DNA from: Mucilaginibacter sp. | GTDB lineage: Bacteria > Bacteroidota > Bacteroidia > Sphingobacteriales > Sphingobacteriaceae | Reading direction: 5' to 3' | DNA length: 64,000 nt | Assembly (NCBI RefSeq): GCF_025362475.1 | Contig: NZ_JANYGH010000034.1 | Span: forward strand, 1 to 64,000 | Part shown: positions 26,220 through 34,560 of the stretch, one piece after another | How the letters are laid out: every line of letters begins with the position of its first letter | How positions within the stretch are numbered: position 1 is the first letter of the stretch | Made by a program: the position numbers and the translations under genes | The notes under the pieces: generated by a model | Told to the model about the DNA's origin: nothing | What the model saw: the letters and a program-made list of their open reading frames with translations, nothing else | Databases searched by the model: none

Positions 26220-27842
26220 ATGAGTTTTAAAGACCAGCTCAGTTCAATATTTGTAGAGGAAAACCTAATCCCGCCCGAATTCCGGATAACAGAAGTACAC
26301 CAGCGCGAATATTTAAGCAATGGCGAAATGAAGCCATGGCATGGTGAAGTAAGCGAAGTTTACTCGCCCGTTGGCTTTTTAAATGGCGATGGCTTTACCC
26401 GAAAACTAATAGGAACCTACCCCGTTTGTACAGAAAAAGAAGCCTTTGAATCATTAGATGCCGCTTTGGCCGCCTATGATAACGGCCGTGGCGAATGGCC
26501 CACCATGAGTATTGCCGACCGCATTAAATGCATGGAGCAATTTATTTATAAAATGAGCGAGCAACGCGCCCTGGTTGTCAACTTACTGATGTGGGAAATA
26601 GGCAAATCATACGGCGACTCGGCAAAGGAGTTTGATCGTACTATCGAATACATTAATGCTACTATAGATGCATTGAAAGATATCGACCGCCATTCCTCCC
26701 GCTTTGAAATGGCCGAGGGACTGGTCGCCCAGATCCGCCGCTCGCCGTTGGGCGTGGTGCTGTGTATGGGCCCGTTCAACTATCCACTTAATGAAACTTT
26801 TACCACCCTGATCCCCGCTTTGATCATGGGCAATACCATATTATTTAAACCACCCAAGCATGGTACGTTATTACACTACCCATTGCTTAAAGCTTTCCAG
26901 GAATCATTCCCCAAGGGAGTGGTGAACACCATTTATGGCCGTGGAGCGGTTGTTACACCGGGGTTAATGGCATCTGGCAAGGTTAACGTGCTGGCCTTTA
27001 TTGGCTCAAGCAAAGTGGCCAATGATTTGAAAAAACGCCATCCTAAAATAAACCGTTTACGCGCTGTTTTGAGCCTTGATGCCAAAAACGCTGCTATCGT
27101 TACCAAACATGCCGACTTGCAGCAAGCGGTTAACGAATGTATTTTGGGCGCACTGTCATTCAACGGGCAACGCTGTACTGCCATTAAAATGATATTTGTA
27201 CAAAAGGAAGTTGCAGATGAATTTTTAAAACTATTGAGCGAAGGCGTTGCCAAACTAAAATTTGGTTTACCCTGGGATAAAGATGTAAAACTTACTCCAC
27301 TACCCGAGCCGCACAAGCCTGCTTTCCTGACCGATATTGTTGAAGATGCCATTGCCCATGGCGCACGCATCGTTAATGAAAATGGCGGCGAAACTGTGGC
27401 CTCATTCTTTTACCCGGCTATTATGTACCCGGTTAACGAAAAAATGAAACTATATCGCGAAGAGCAGTTTGGCCCGGTTATCCCGGTGGTTCCGTTTGAA
27501 TCTATAGAGGAGCCAATTGATTACCAGATAGACTCTCCGCATGGTATGCAGGTAAGTATTTTTAGCAACGACGCTAAAGAAATTGCATCACTGATAGACC
27601 CATTTGTGAACCTTGTAAGCCGTGTAAATATCAATAGCCAGTGCCAGCGCGGACCAGATGTGTTCCCTTTTACCGGGCGTAAGGATAGTGCCGAAGGTAC
27701 CTTGTCTGTACATGATGCCTTAAGATCATTCTCTATCCGATCACTGGTTACTACAAAAATGACCGAGACCAATAAACAGATCCTCAACCAAATTGTGAAC
27801 GGCAACGAATCCAATTTCCTGAGTACCAAGTTTATATTGTAG
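26220..27842 (+). CDS. GapN-like aldehyde dehydrogenase (NADP-dependent glyceraldehyde-3-phosphate type)
   Basis: 540 residues, longer than the usual 480-500 through N-terminal and C-terminal extensions. The catalytic cysteine is C319 in FNGQRCTA, the cofactor-side motif is GPFNYPLNETF, and PAIMYPVN and EEQFGPVIPVVPF follow. Those features match the GapN-like branch, which oxidises glyceraldehyde-3-phosphate directly to 3-phosphoglycerate with NADP. However, the block usually reading LELGGK reads LSLDAK here (S285, D287), so the general-base glutamate of most aldehyde dehydrogenases is absent. It lies alone after the SDR cluster. Confidence 0.78.
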   Translation: MSFKDQLSSIFVEENLIPPEFRITEVHQREYLSNGEMKPWHGEVSEVYSPVGFLNGDGFTRKLIGTYPVCTEKEAFESLDAALAAYDNGRGEWPTMSIADRIKCMEQFIYKMSEQRALVVNLLMWEIGKSYGDSAKEFDRTIEYINATIDALKDIDRHSSRFEMAEGLVAQIRRSPLGVVLCMGPFNYPLNETFTTLIPALIMGNTILFKPPKHGTLLHYPLLKAFQESFPKGVVNTIYGRGAVVTPGLMASGKVNVLAFIGSSKVANDLKKRHPKINRLRAVLSLDAKNAAIVTKHADLQQAVNECILGALSFNGQRCTAIKMIFVQKEVADEFLKLLSEGVAKLKFGLPWDKDVKLTPLPEPHKPAFLTDIVEDAIAHGARIVNENGGETVASFFYPAIMYPVNEKMKLYREEQFGPVIPVVPFESIEEPIDYQIDSPHGMQVSIFSNDAKEIASLIDPFVNLVSRVNINSQCQRGPDVFPFTGRKDSAEGTLSVHDALRSFSIRSLVTTKMTETNKQILNQIVNGNESNFLSTKFIL

Positions 27843-27860
27843 GTAATAATTTCATAACAT

Positions 27861-27916
27861 TAAACGGCAATCGCGAACTATGCAGGTTTATCCTGTAAGT
27901 TCGCGATTGCCGTTTA
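27861..27916 (+). terminator. Perfect 19-bp-stem hairpin after the aldehyde dehydrogenase
   Basis: Arms taaacggcaatcgcgaact and its exact complement, 18-nt loop, 18 bp after the stop codon. The 3' flank (ataagag) is not T-rich, but position and stability suit a terminator. Confidence 0.65.
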
Positions 27917-27918
27917 TA

Positions 27919-28447
27919 AGAGGCTGTATAAAAATACAAAACAGGTCGTCATTGCTGTAAGGCATAAAATCCGGAGGACACTAAAAGTCAAATGACGTTT
28001 GAAAATTTGTCGTCCTGAACGGAGTGAAGGATCTATTAGCAGACTTTACAGGGCGAAGAAGCATGGCGTATAACAGATCCTTCACTCCGTTCAGGAAGCA
28101 TGACAAAAAGTTTTTTGAAGACACGTCATTGCTGTAAAGGTCAGATAATTCGGTGGCCTCTGAAGGGGAAATGACGTAACAAAAATGGCTGTCATCCTGA
28201 GCCTGTCGAAGGATAGCGGGCAAAGGCCTCTACGCGCGAGTCTTCGACAGGCTCAGACTGACAGACCCACACGCCTCAAAATCCAATACGTCATGGGTAG
28301 GAACGAAGCAATCTCTACACTGGCAGGTCGGACTTGCATAGTCGCTCTGTACAGCAAAGAGATTGCTTCGTGCCTCGCAATGACGCGGGGTATGAGCTTC
28401 ATTACCAGCCTAAAAACATTTAATAAATCATTTTTTAGACAGCCTCT
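27919..28447. mobile_element. Composite ~529-bp palindromic element with short terminal inverted repeats
   Basis: Ends agaggctgtataaaa (27919-27934) and its near-complement ttttttagacagcctct (28431-28447) match in 14 of 16 positions. Inside lie, in order: a copy of 'gtcattgctgtaa ... aaatgacgt' (27948-28003), a member of the hairpin family (28006-28107), a second 'gtcattgctgtaa' copy (28126-28176), a hairpin of 'gtcatcctgagcctgtcga' type (28190-28263) and a hairpin cgaagcaatctct / agagattgcttcg (28304-28370). No gene is supported; the 110-codon ORF across it is built from repeat sequence. Confidence 0.6.
28006..28107. repeat. Hairpin family member (gtcgtcctgaacgga type)
   Basis: Left arm tcgtcctgaacggagtgaag, right arm reading back to it (gttcaggaagcatgac), with the usual gaaggatctatt / aatagatccttc words replaced by gatctattag / aacagatcct. 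One of six copies in the window. Confidence 0.8.
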
Positions 28448-28474
28448 AAGAAGTGGGAAATTGAGATTGACTAA

Positions 28475-30934
28475 TCAATTTTTTGGTTTACTCAATAAAT
28501 TCACAAACAAGCGGTAAGCACCAGGTACACCGGCAGGCAATTCTCTAAAGAAAGCCAGCGAGGTGTATACAAACCTGCCCTTGCCATAGTCGCCAACTAT
28601 TAATGAACCATTCAGGGGAGATTCGCCTTTATCGTTCATCTGGAAAATGGTTTGGTATTTAGGGTCTATGTCGGTTACAAAATATAGTCCGCGTTCCTGT
28701 ATCCAATCTTTAAAATCATCCTGTGTTATTTTGTTAGGATAATTGAGTACCGGGTTTTGCTGATCTAAAACAGTAACTACAGCATCCTCATCGGTAACCC
28801 TGCGGTTTACAACGGTAAATGGGTACGGACCGATTTGCTTTGTAACTAAGCCAGAATTGTTATTATACTGAACTACCAGATTACCGCCGTTTTTAACATA
28901 CTCCATCAATTTGGGTTGTTCAAAAGCCAGGCGTTCATTCACGTTATAGGCACGCACACCGGTAATGATAGCATCATACACTGATAGATCGCTGTTCATG
29001 AGTTCGTTTTCTGATAGAATATGCACATCATAACCTACCTGGTGTAAAGCTTCGGGCATTTGATCGCCGGCGCCGGCAATGTAGCCTAATTTTTTTCCCG
29101 CAGTTTTCAGGTCGAGGCTCACCAGCTTGGCTTCCGCCGGCGGGAATAAGGTGATAGTTGGCACGTGCTCGTATTTTATCTCCTTTATTTCATACTCATA
29201 TAAACGCGAATCAACATCAACTGCAACACCTGTTACAGCAAGTCCGTTTTGCGCCTCGCGGGTTGGTGTTATGGTAAATTGCTCCGTCCATTCCTCACCT
29301 TTATTTTTATCCTTAAAATTAATGATGGCCGGGTTAGCCTTCCATCCTTTAGGTAATTTTAACTGGATGCTTCCTGTATGTACATTTTTAAAACTCTTGA
29401 GCTTTACCTGCAGGCTTTGAGATGATGGTCCGTAGGATATAAATACATGGTTGGTCATATTAACCGTAACTGGCGGAGTAATAACCAGCGGCTGATAAAC
29501 CTCGCCCCTAACGGGATCAACATATTTGTATAATAAACGGCGTTCAAAATTTACGGGCTTGCCCTCAATAATGAACTGAAAGTTCACTATTGTAAGATTT
29601 GGATTTTCCGGATTACCGGCCACTGTATCCGGAATGTTGTATGTGCCCGTTTTATGCGGAGTTTCTAACCAGTATGGCTGGGTAATTTTATCGGCTATAG
29701 TTGATCCGCTAAATACTTGCAGCTGATTAGCCGGTACTTCTTTGGAATTTAAATTTAAAGTATTGTATCCTGCACCTATCGTATTAATCTTCACCTTATC
29801 GTTATACCTGTTCACCACTTGCGCAGTAAAGTTAATTGTATCGTGAATTGCAACCGTAGGAGCGCTGGCGTAAGCCTCAAACCATAAACCCGCACAGGCA
29901 GCTATCAAATTGCTCAGCTCTTTTGTTTTTTGCGCTCTCCAGTAAACGTCAGATACCTTTTCAACTCTACTCAGTAACGCTACCAATGCAGGTACTGATT
30001 TTTCTGGAGCCTCGGCATCAAAATTCCTCCTGATCACCTTGATAGATTCGCCAATACTCTCGCCATCCTTAACACGTTTCCAGGACGTTTCTACGCCATC
30101 CATCAGGTCGGTTTGCGGGGCATCGCCTAAAATAGTCTTGAAAAACTCAAATGATTCGCCACGCTGTTTAGCCGAGCCAAATCCCTGTGTTTTATGGTTG
30201 CTGCGGCTTTCGGCAGCTATTTCGCCATAACTTTTGCCAATGGTTGGGTTATATACGCCAACATCAATCTTAAACTGATCAGGCGCGGTAGTATTGGTGT
30301 TGCCAAAGTTGAAAGTATTCCACAAAAGGCGTTTAACCTGCCATGGCTTTACATATTTTAACTGCTCGGGATAACGGCTTGGATCGGCAGCGGCTGTAAA
30401 TGCTTCTTTGGCCAATATAGCCGAAGAGGTATGGTGCCCATGACCGCCTTCTCCTGTTGTTGGAAACCGGCAAATGATCACATCCGGGCGAAACTTGCGG
30501 ATCACCCAAACCACATCACCCAAAACCTTTTCCTTATCCCATATCTTCAGGGTTTCTTCGGGTCCTTTTGAAAAACCAAAATCGTTGGCCCGGGTAAAAA
30601 ACTGCTCGGCGCCGTCAACCTTGCGGGCTGCCAAAAGCTCCTGCGTGCGTATTAGCCCTAAAAGCTCGCTTTGCTCATTACCTATTAAGTTTTGCCCGCC
30701 ATCGCCACGGGTAATAGACAGGTAACCTGTACGGTAATGTTTTTCCTGTGCCAGGTAAGCCAGCAGGCGGGTATTTTCATCATCGGGATGGGCCGCCAGG
30801 TATAATACGCTGCCCAGCGTATTAAGCTTTTTAAAATTTTGTTGAATGGTACCCATATCCGTAGGCGGCGAGGTTTGGGCAATTACACAGTTATATAAAA
30901 ATAATAAGGCAATAACGAGGTTGGTACGCTTCAT
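28475..30934 (-). CDS. Secreted PIG-L family deacetylase with a C-terminal GATase-like domain
   Basis: 819 residues. A signal peptide (MKRTNLVIALLFLYNCVIAQ) is followed by a PIG-L/LmbE domain: AAHPDDENTRLLAYLA carries the metal ligands HPDDE, with GHGHHTSS supplying the third histidine. PIG-L enzymes remove acetyl from N-acetylglucosaminyl groups. A long beta-rich middle domain follows, and the C-terminal 250 residues (from about 590) resemble a glutamine-amidotransferase-like fold with DAIITGVRAYNVNE. Such multidomain secreted deacetylases are common in Bacteroidota and likely act on glycans. It has its own promoter at 30940-30968. Confidence 0.9.
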   Translation of the reverse strand: MKRTNLVIALLFLYNCVIAQTSPPTDMGTIQQNFKKLNTLGSVLYLAAHPDDENTRLLAYLAQEKHYRTGYLSITRGDGGQNLIGNEQSELLGLIRTQELLAARKVDGAEQFFTRANDFGFSKGPEETLKIWDKEKVLGDVVWVIRKFRPDVIICRFPTTGEGGHGHHTSSAILAKEAFTAAADPSRYPEQLKYVKPWQVKRLLWNTFNFGNTNTTAPDQFKIDVGVYNPTIGKSYGEIAAESRSNHKTQGFGSAKQRGESFEFFKTILGDAPQTDLMDGVETSWKRVKDGESIGESIKVIRRNFDAEAPEKSVPALVALLSRVEKVSDVYWRAQKTKELSNLIAACAGLWFEAYASAPTVAIHDTINFTAQVVNRYNDKVKINTIGAGYNTLNLNSKEVPANQLQVFSGSTIADKITQPYWLETPHKTGTYNIPDTVAGNPENPNLTIVNFQFIIEGKPVNFERRLLYKYVDPVRGEVYQPLVITPPVTVNMTNHVFISYGPSSQSLQVKLKSFKNVHTGSIQLKLPKGWKANPAIINFKDKNKGEEWTEQFTITPTREAQNGLAVTGVAVDVDSRLYEYEIKEIKYEHVPTITLFPPAEAKLVSLDLKTAGKKLGYIAGAGDQMPEALHQVGYDVHILSENELMNSDLSVYDAIITGVRAYNVNERLAFEQPKLMEYVKNGGNLVVQYNNNSGLVTKQIGPYPFTVVNRRVTDEDAVVTVLDQQNPVLNYPNKITQDDFKDWIQERGLYFVTDIDPKYQTIFQMNDKGESPLNGSLIVGDYGKGRFVYTSLAFFRELPAGVPGAYRLFVNLLSKPKN

Positions 30935-30939
30935 GGAAA

Positions 30940-30968
30940 CAAATATATTGAAAGATACCTATTTACAA
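30940..30968 (-). promoter_or_regulatory. Strong Bacteroidota promoter of the PIG-L gene
   Basis: On the minus strand: TTG at 30968-30966, an 18-nt spacer, TATATTTG at 30947-30940. The start codon at 30934 comes 5 nt after the box, so little or no leader is expected. Confidence 0.65.
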
Positions 30969-31052
30969 TTTGATGTATCAAGAATATAACAGAGACATGA
31001 TGCAAAGCATGGTTTCAGCATGTGTCTTATCGTTTTAACCTGAATGTTACAT

Positions 31053-31205
31053 TTTCTGGCGCGAGTATGCAGCGGTGGGAATGCGGGCAGAGTACTCGTG
31101 ACTTTTCACTGTTCTGCAACTTTGCCCTATCGGATCAATTAGAATAAACTAAAAAGTCACGAGTACGCCACCTCTCCGGCCTCGGCTGCATACTCGCGCC
31201 AGAAA
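31053..31205. repeat. Long imperfect palindrome (about 153 bp)
   Basis: Outer arms tttctggcgcgagtatgcagc (31053-31073) and gctgcatactcgcgccagaaa (31185-31205) are exact complements. Inner arms gtactcgtgactttt and aaaagtcacgagtac also pair. Only a short middle differs. The 535-bp gap 30935-31469 otherwise has only the TetR operators at its right end. Confidence 0.85.
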
Positions 31206-31391
31206 TGATTTTAATTTTAAAAACGATTTCCCTGCTGCTGTAGCCCCTTATCTAACATGACACCGGTTAAGCTTTTTATATCGGAATTTTCGCTCATCCC
31301 AATTGCCAATAACATAACTGTTTAAACACATAATTGCCAATTTCAAAAAAATCAAAGCAGATAAAAACAATTTTGTCATTCAATAGTAATC

Positions 31392-31456
31392 ATTAATCAA
31401 ACGATTAACTTTTGGTGTTCGAAGTCTTTGATTAATCAATCGTTTGATTAATTTTG
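31392..31456 (+). promoter_or_regulatory. TetR promoter with two candidate operators
   Basis: -33 TTTG at 31427-31430, 18-nt spacer, -7 TAATTTTG at 31449-31456. The spacer and -7 box overlap the palindrome attaatcaa-tcgt-ttgattaat (31431-31452). A second half-palindrome attaatcaaacgattaa lies at 31392-31408. The perfect pair attaatcaaacgatt / aatcgtttgattaat (31392-31406, 31438-31452) suggests two operator sites, and repression of its own gene. Confidence 0.6.
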
Positions 31457-31469
31457 TGCCGTTAAAACA

Positions 31470-32117
31470 ATGGACAAAGATAAAATAGACAAAAAAGACC
31501 ACATCCTCGACGTAGCAGAACGCGTGTTTGCTGACTTCGGTTTTGATGGTGCCTCTACCCGTACAATTTCTGGTGAGGCCGGTGTTAATATGGCTATGCT
31601 CAATTATTATTTCGGTTCAAAGGAAGGACTCTTCCTGGCAATTTTTGAGCGTAAGATCTCGTCATTCCGTACACTGCTTCAAAACATCGGGAATGACGAC
31701 AGCATGACTGCATGGTGCAAGCTTGACAAATGCATCGATAATTATGTGGAGCGTATCATCGTAAATAACTGCTTTCAAAAACTGATTAACAGGGAAATAT
31801 CGATGAACAAGCGCTGGGACCTTACCGATAAGATCACTGAAATACTGATGGTGAACATTGTTGAGATCAGGAAGATCATTGAAGAAGGCCTCAACAACGG
31901 TAGTTTCTACAAAGACATTGATGTTCCCATGGTGATAGCTACCATCTTCGGTACCAAAAATTATATAATTAATACGCCGCAGCTATCCTCCTTAATAATA
32001 GGCCATGATATTCGTGATGAAAAATTTATGGAAGAAGAACTGAAGCCCAGGATTAAAACATACATGAAAAGACTTTTAAAAGCTTATTTAGTTAATGAAA
32101 ATGACAACTCAAAATAA
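31470..32117 (+). CDS. TetR family transcriptional regulator
   Basis: 215 residues. The N-terminal helix-turn-helix reads ILDVAERVFADFGFDGASTR and MAMLNYYFGSKEGLF, the standard TetR signature. The C-terminal domain is helical and would bind the inducer. Two operator-like palindromes overlap its promoter. Its stop codon overlaps the start of the TolC gene by 23 bp, so it forms one operon with an efflux pump (TolC, HlyD, EmrB) and very likely represses it, with relief by a pump substrate. Confidence 0.95.
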   Translation: MDKDKIDKKDHILDVAERVFADFGFDGASTRTISGEAGVNMAMLNYYFGSKEGLFLAIFERKISSFRTLLQNIGNDDSMTAWCKLDKCIDNYVERIIVNNCFQKLINREISMNKRWDLTDKITEILMVNIVEIRKIIEEGLNNGSFYKDIDVPMVIATIFGTKNYIINTPQLSSLIIGHDIRDEKFMEEELKPRIKTYMKRLLKAYLVNENDNSK

Positions 32118-33474
32118 TAAAACCGACCACCTTAAACTGTTGAAAAACACAGCCCGCGTGTTTTTGAGGTATGGTACTGCCCTTGCAGTATCTGGTTTGC
32201 TATTCGCAGGAACAGCAACGGCCCAGGACCGCACAATCACTTTAGATGAGGCCATTAAGCTGGGCCTTGATAACAGTAAAGTGCTGAAGCTTTCGCAATC
32301 AAAAATTGACCAGGCTGTATCACAATACAAACAGGCAAAAGATGCGGCGCTGCCAACCGGTAAAGTAAGCTACGGATACAACCATGCCGAAATACCAGCC
32401 AACAAACTATCGCTTGGAGAAAGCAACTTTAATTTACCCGACCGCGCCAACGCCTATTTAGGCATACTATCATTAAGCCAGGTGATTTATGCAGGCGGTA
32501 AATATAAATACGCCCAGCAATCAACTGAATTGCTTACACAGGTTGCCCGTTTGGATGTAACCAATGATAAGGACCAGATCACTTATGACATTATCTCTTC
32601 TTATTATAACCTGTATAAGGTTTTACAGAGCAAAAAGGTAGTAGTACAAAATTTATCAACTATTGATGCACAGATCAAACAATCGCAAAGGTTTTTTGAA
32701 CAGGGTTTGGTTACCAAGAATGATGTATTGCGTTTTCAACTGCAACGCTCAAATGTTGAGCTAAACGGCATCGACCTTGAAACCAACCGCAGGATCATTA
32801 ACTATAACCTGAATGTGTTACTGGGCTTACCAGAAGGCACGCAACTAAACATTAACCAGATAGTTGAAGCCGACAGGCCGGTAGCCTCATTGAGCAATTA
32901 TTTAGATACCGCTTACGCAAGCCGTGCAGAATTGCAACAAGCTGATTTGCGTACCAAGGTTGCTGAAACCAGCATCAAAAACATAAAAGCCAATACTTTG
33001 CCCACTTTAGCGGCATCCGGAAGCGCTTATTATGTTGATTTAAACGCCAATCCACTTCCTAAAAGCGGTCAGTACATTACTCCACTAACGGTAGGTTTAA
33101 CCCTGTCATGGAATTTTGGCAACATATGGACCAATAAAAACAAAGTTACCGGAGCCCGCATTGAGCGCGAGCAGGTAGTTATCAATAAAAGCATCACTGT
33201 TGACCGCATTAAGGACGAAGTGAACCAAAACTACCAGAACTGGACCATGGATTTGGAAAAGATTAAGCTTTTACAAACATCTATTGAGCAGGCAGGCGAG
33301 AACAACAAGATCCTCGAATCAAAATATAAAAGCAACATAGCTTCAGCCACAGATAGGGCCGATGCAGAAACATTGCTTTACCAGGCACAGATAAATCTGG
33401 AGCTGGCTAAGGCCGACGCAGGTCTTGCTTACTATACTTTATTAAAATCAACAGGAAGAATCAACAACAAATAA
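32095..33474 (+). CDS. TolC family outer membrane efflux protein
   Basis: 459 residues. The N-terminus includes a signal peptide (hydrophobic stretch ending ATAQ near residue 43) after a charged start; an ATG 6 bp downstream is equally possible. Then come the coiled-coil and beta-barrel halves of TolC with two repeats (ITLDEAIKLGLDNSKVLKLS and the equivalent later half). It is the outer membrane channel of the tripartite pump encoded with the next two genes. The start overlaps tetR by 23 bp. Confidence 0.93.
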   Translation: MKMTTQNNKTDHLKLLKNTARVFLRYGTALAVSGLLFAGTATAQDRTITLDEAIKLGLDNSKVLKLSQSKIDQAVSQYKQAKDAALPTGKVSYGYNHAEIPANKLSLGESNFNLPDRANAYLGILSLSQVIYAGGKYKYAQQSTELLTQVARLDVTNDKDQITYDIISSYYNLYKVLQSKKVVVQNLSTIDAQIKQSQRFFEQGLVTKNDVLRFQLQRSNVELNGIDLETNRRIINYNLNVLLGLPEGTQLNINQIVEADRPVASLSNYLDTAYASRAELQQADLRTKVAETSIKNIKANTLPTLAASGSAYYVDLNANPLPKSGQYITPLTVGLTLSWNFGNIWTNKNKVTGARIEREQVVINKSITVDRIKDEVNQNYQNWTMDLEKIKLLQTSIEQAGENNKILESKYKSNIASATDRADAETLLYQAQINLELAKADAGLAYYTLLKSTGRINNK

Positions 33475-33493
33475 TACTAAACCACATAATACA

Positions 33494-34555
33494 ATGGCAC
33501 AGGCACAAGAAACACAGGAACAGGAACCAAAAAAGAAACCAAATAAAGTTATCCCTATTATATTAGGCGTATTACTTATTGGTGGTATCATTTTCGGTAT
33601 CAAAGAATACTTATACTTTGGCAAACACATCGATACTGATGATGCCCAGATTGACGGCGATATAAGCCCGGTAGTTGCCCGCGTTGGCGGCTATGTTGAC
33701 TCTATTTATTTTGAGGATAACGTACACGTAACCGTTGGGCAAACTTTAGTTAAGATTGACGACCGCGATTACAAGGTTAAATTAGAGCAGGCACAGGCAG
33801 CACAAGTGGGTGCAAGCGCAGGCATTAACGTTAACCAATCACAAATTTATGCTACACAGGCAAACTCATCAAGCGCCAGGGCGCAGGTTGAATCAAATGC
33901 TGCCCGTTTAGATAAAGTTCAAAAAGATTATGCACGTTATGCCGACCTGATCAAGGATGGATCAGTAACCCAGCAGCAATTTGATCAGGCCAAAGCCGAT
34001 CTTGATGTAGCGAAGGCTAACCTTAGGGCCTCACAGGATCAGTACAAAGCAGCGGTTGAGCAAATTGGCACTACACGCAGCCAGTTAAAGGTTACCAACA
34101 CTGGCGTAAGCCAAAAGCAGGTTGATATTGATTATGCCAAACTGCAATTAAGCTACACTACTATTAAGGCGCCATCAAGCGGCTTAGCTGCCAAAAAGAG
34201 CGTTCAGTTGGGCCAGCTGGTACAGGCAGGGCAAACATTGTTCAGCATAGTAAATGATAACAGCTTGTACATTACTGCCAACTTTAAAGAAACCCAGCTT
34301 AACGATATGAAAAACGGGCAGAAGGTTGAAGTGGAAGTTGACGCTTACCCAGATATGAAACTGGAAGGCCAGGTATACAACTTTAGCCCTGCTACAGGCG
34401 CTAAGTTCTCTTTGCTGCCACCAGATAATGCAACCGGTAACTTTGTAAAAGTAGTACAACGTGTACCTGTTAAAATTAAAATAACTGCCGATAAAGCTAC
34501 CATGGATAAATTACGTCCGGGTATGAGCGTAAAGGTTTCTGTAATTAAAGGATAA
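33494..34555 (+). CDS. HlyD family membrane fusion protein (EmrA-like)
   Basis: 353 residues. One N-terminal membrane helix (VIPIILGVLLIGGIIFGI, about 18-36), a long coiled coil, and the biotinyl-lipoyl-like domain split around it (DTDDAQIDGDISPVVARVGG and TTIKAPSSGLAAKKSVQLGQ). It joins the MFS pump to TolC across the periplasm. It is 19 bp after the tolC gene and 5 bp before the emrB gene. Architecture and order match Emr-type pumps. Confidence 0.95.
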   Translation: MAQAQETQEQEPKKKPNKVIPIILGVLLIGGIIFGIKEYLYFGKHIDTDDAQIDGDISPVVARVGGYVDSIYFEDNVHVTVGQTLVKIDDRDYKVKLEQAQAAQVGASAGINVNQSQIYATQANSSSARAQVESNAARLDKVQKDYARYADLIKDGSVTQQQFDQAKADLDVAKANLRASQDQYKAAVEQIGTTRSQLKVTNTGVSQKQVDIDYAKLQLSYTTIKAPSSGLAAKKSVQLGQLVQAGQTLFSIVNDNSLYITANFKETQLNDMKNGQKVEVEVDAYPDMKLEGQVYNFSPATGAKFSLLPPDNATGNFVKVVQRVPVKIKITADKATMDKLRPGMSVKVSVIKG

Positions 34556-34560
34556 ATAAA

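Noticed and set aside
28185..28517. 110-codon ORF on the plus strand
   Set aside because: It runs through three hairpins of the composite element and has no start context or protein-like composition.
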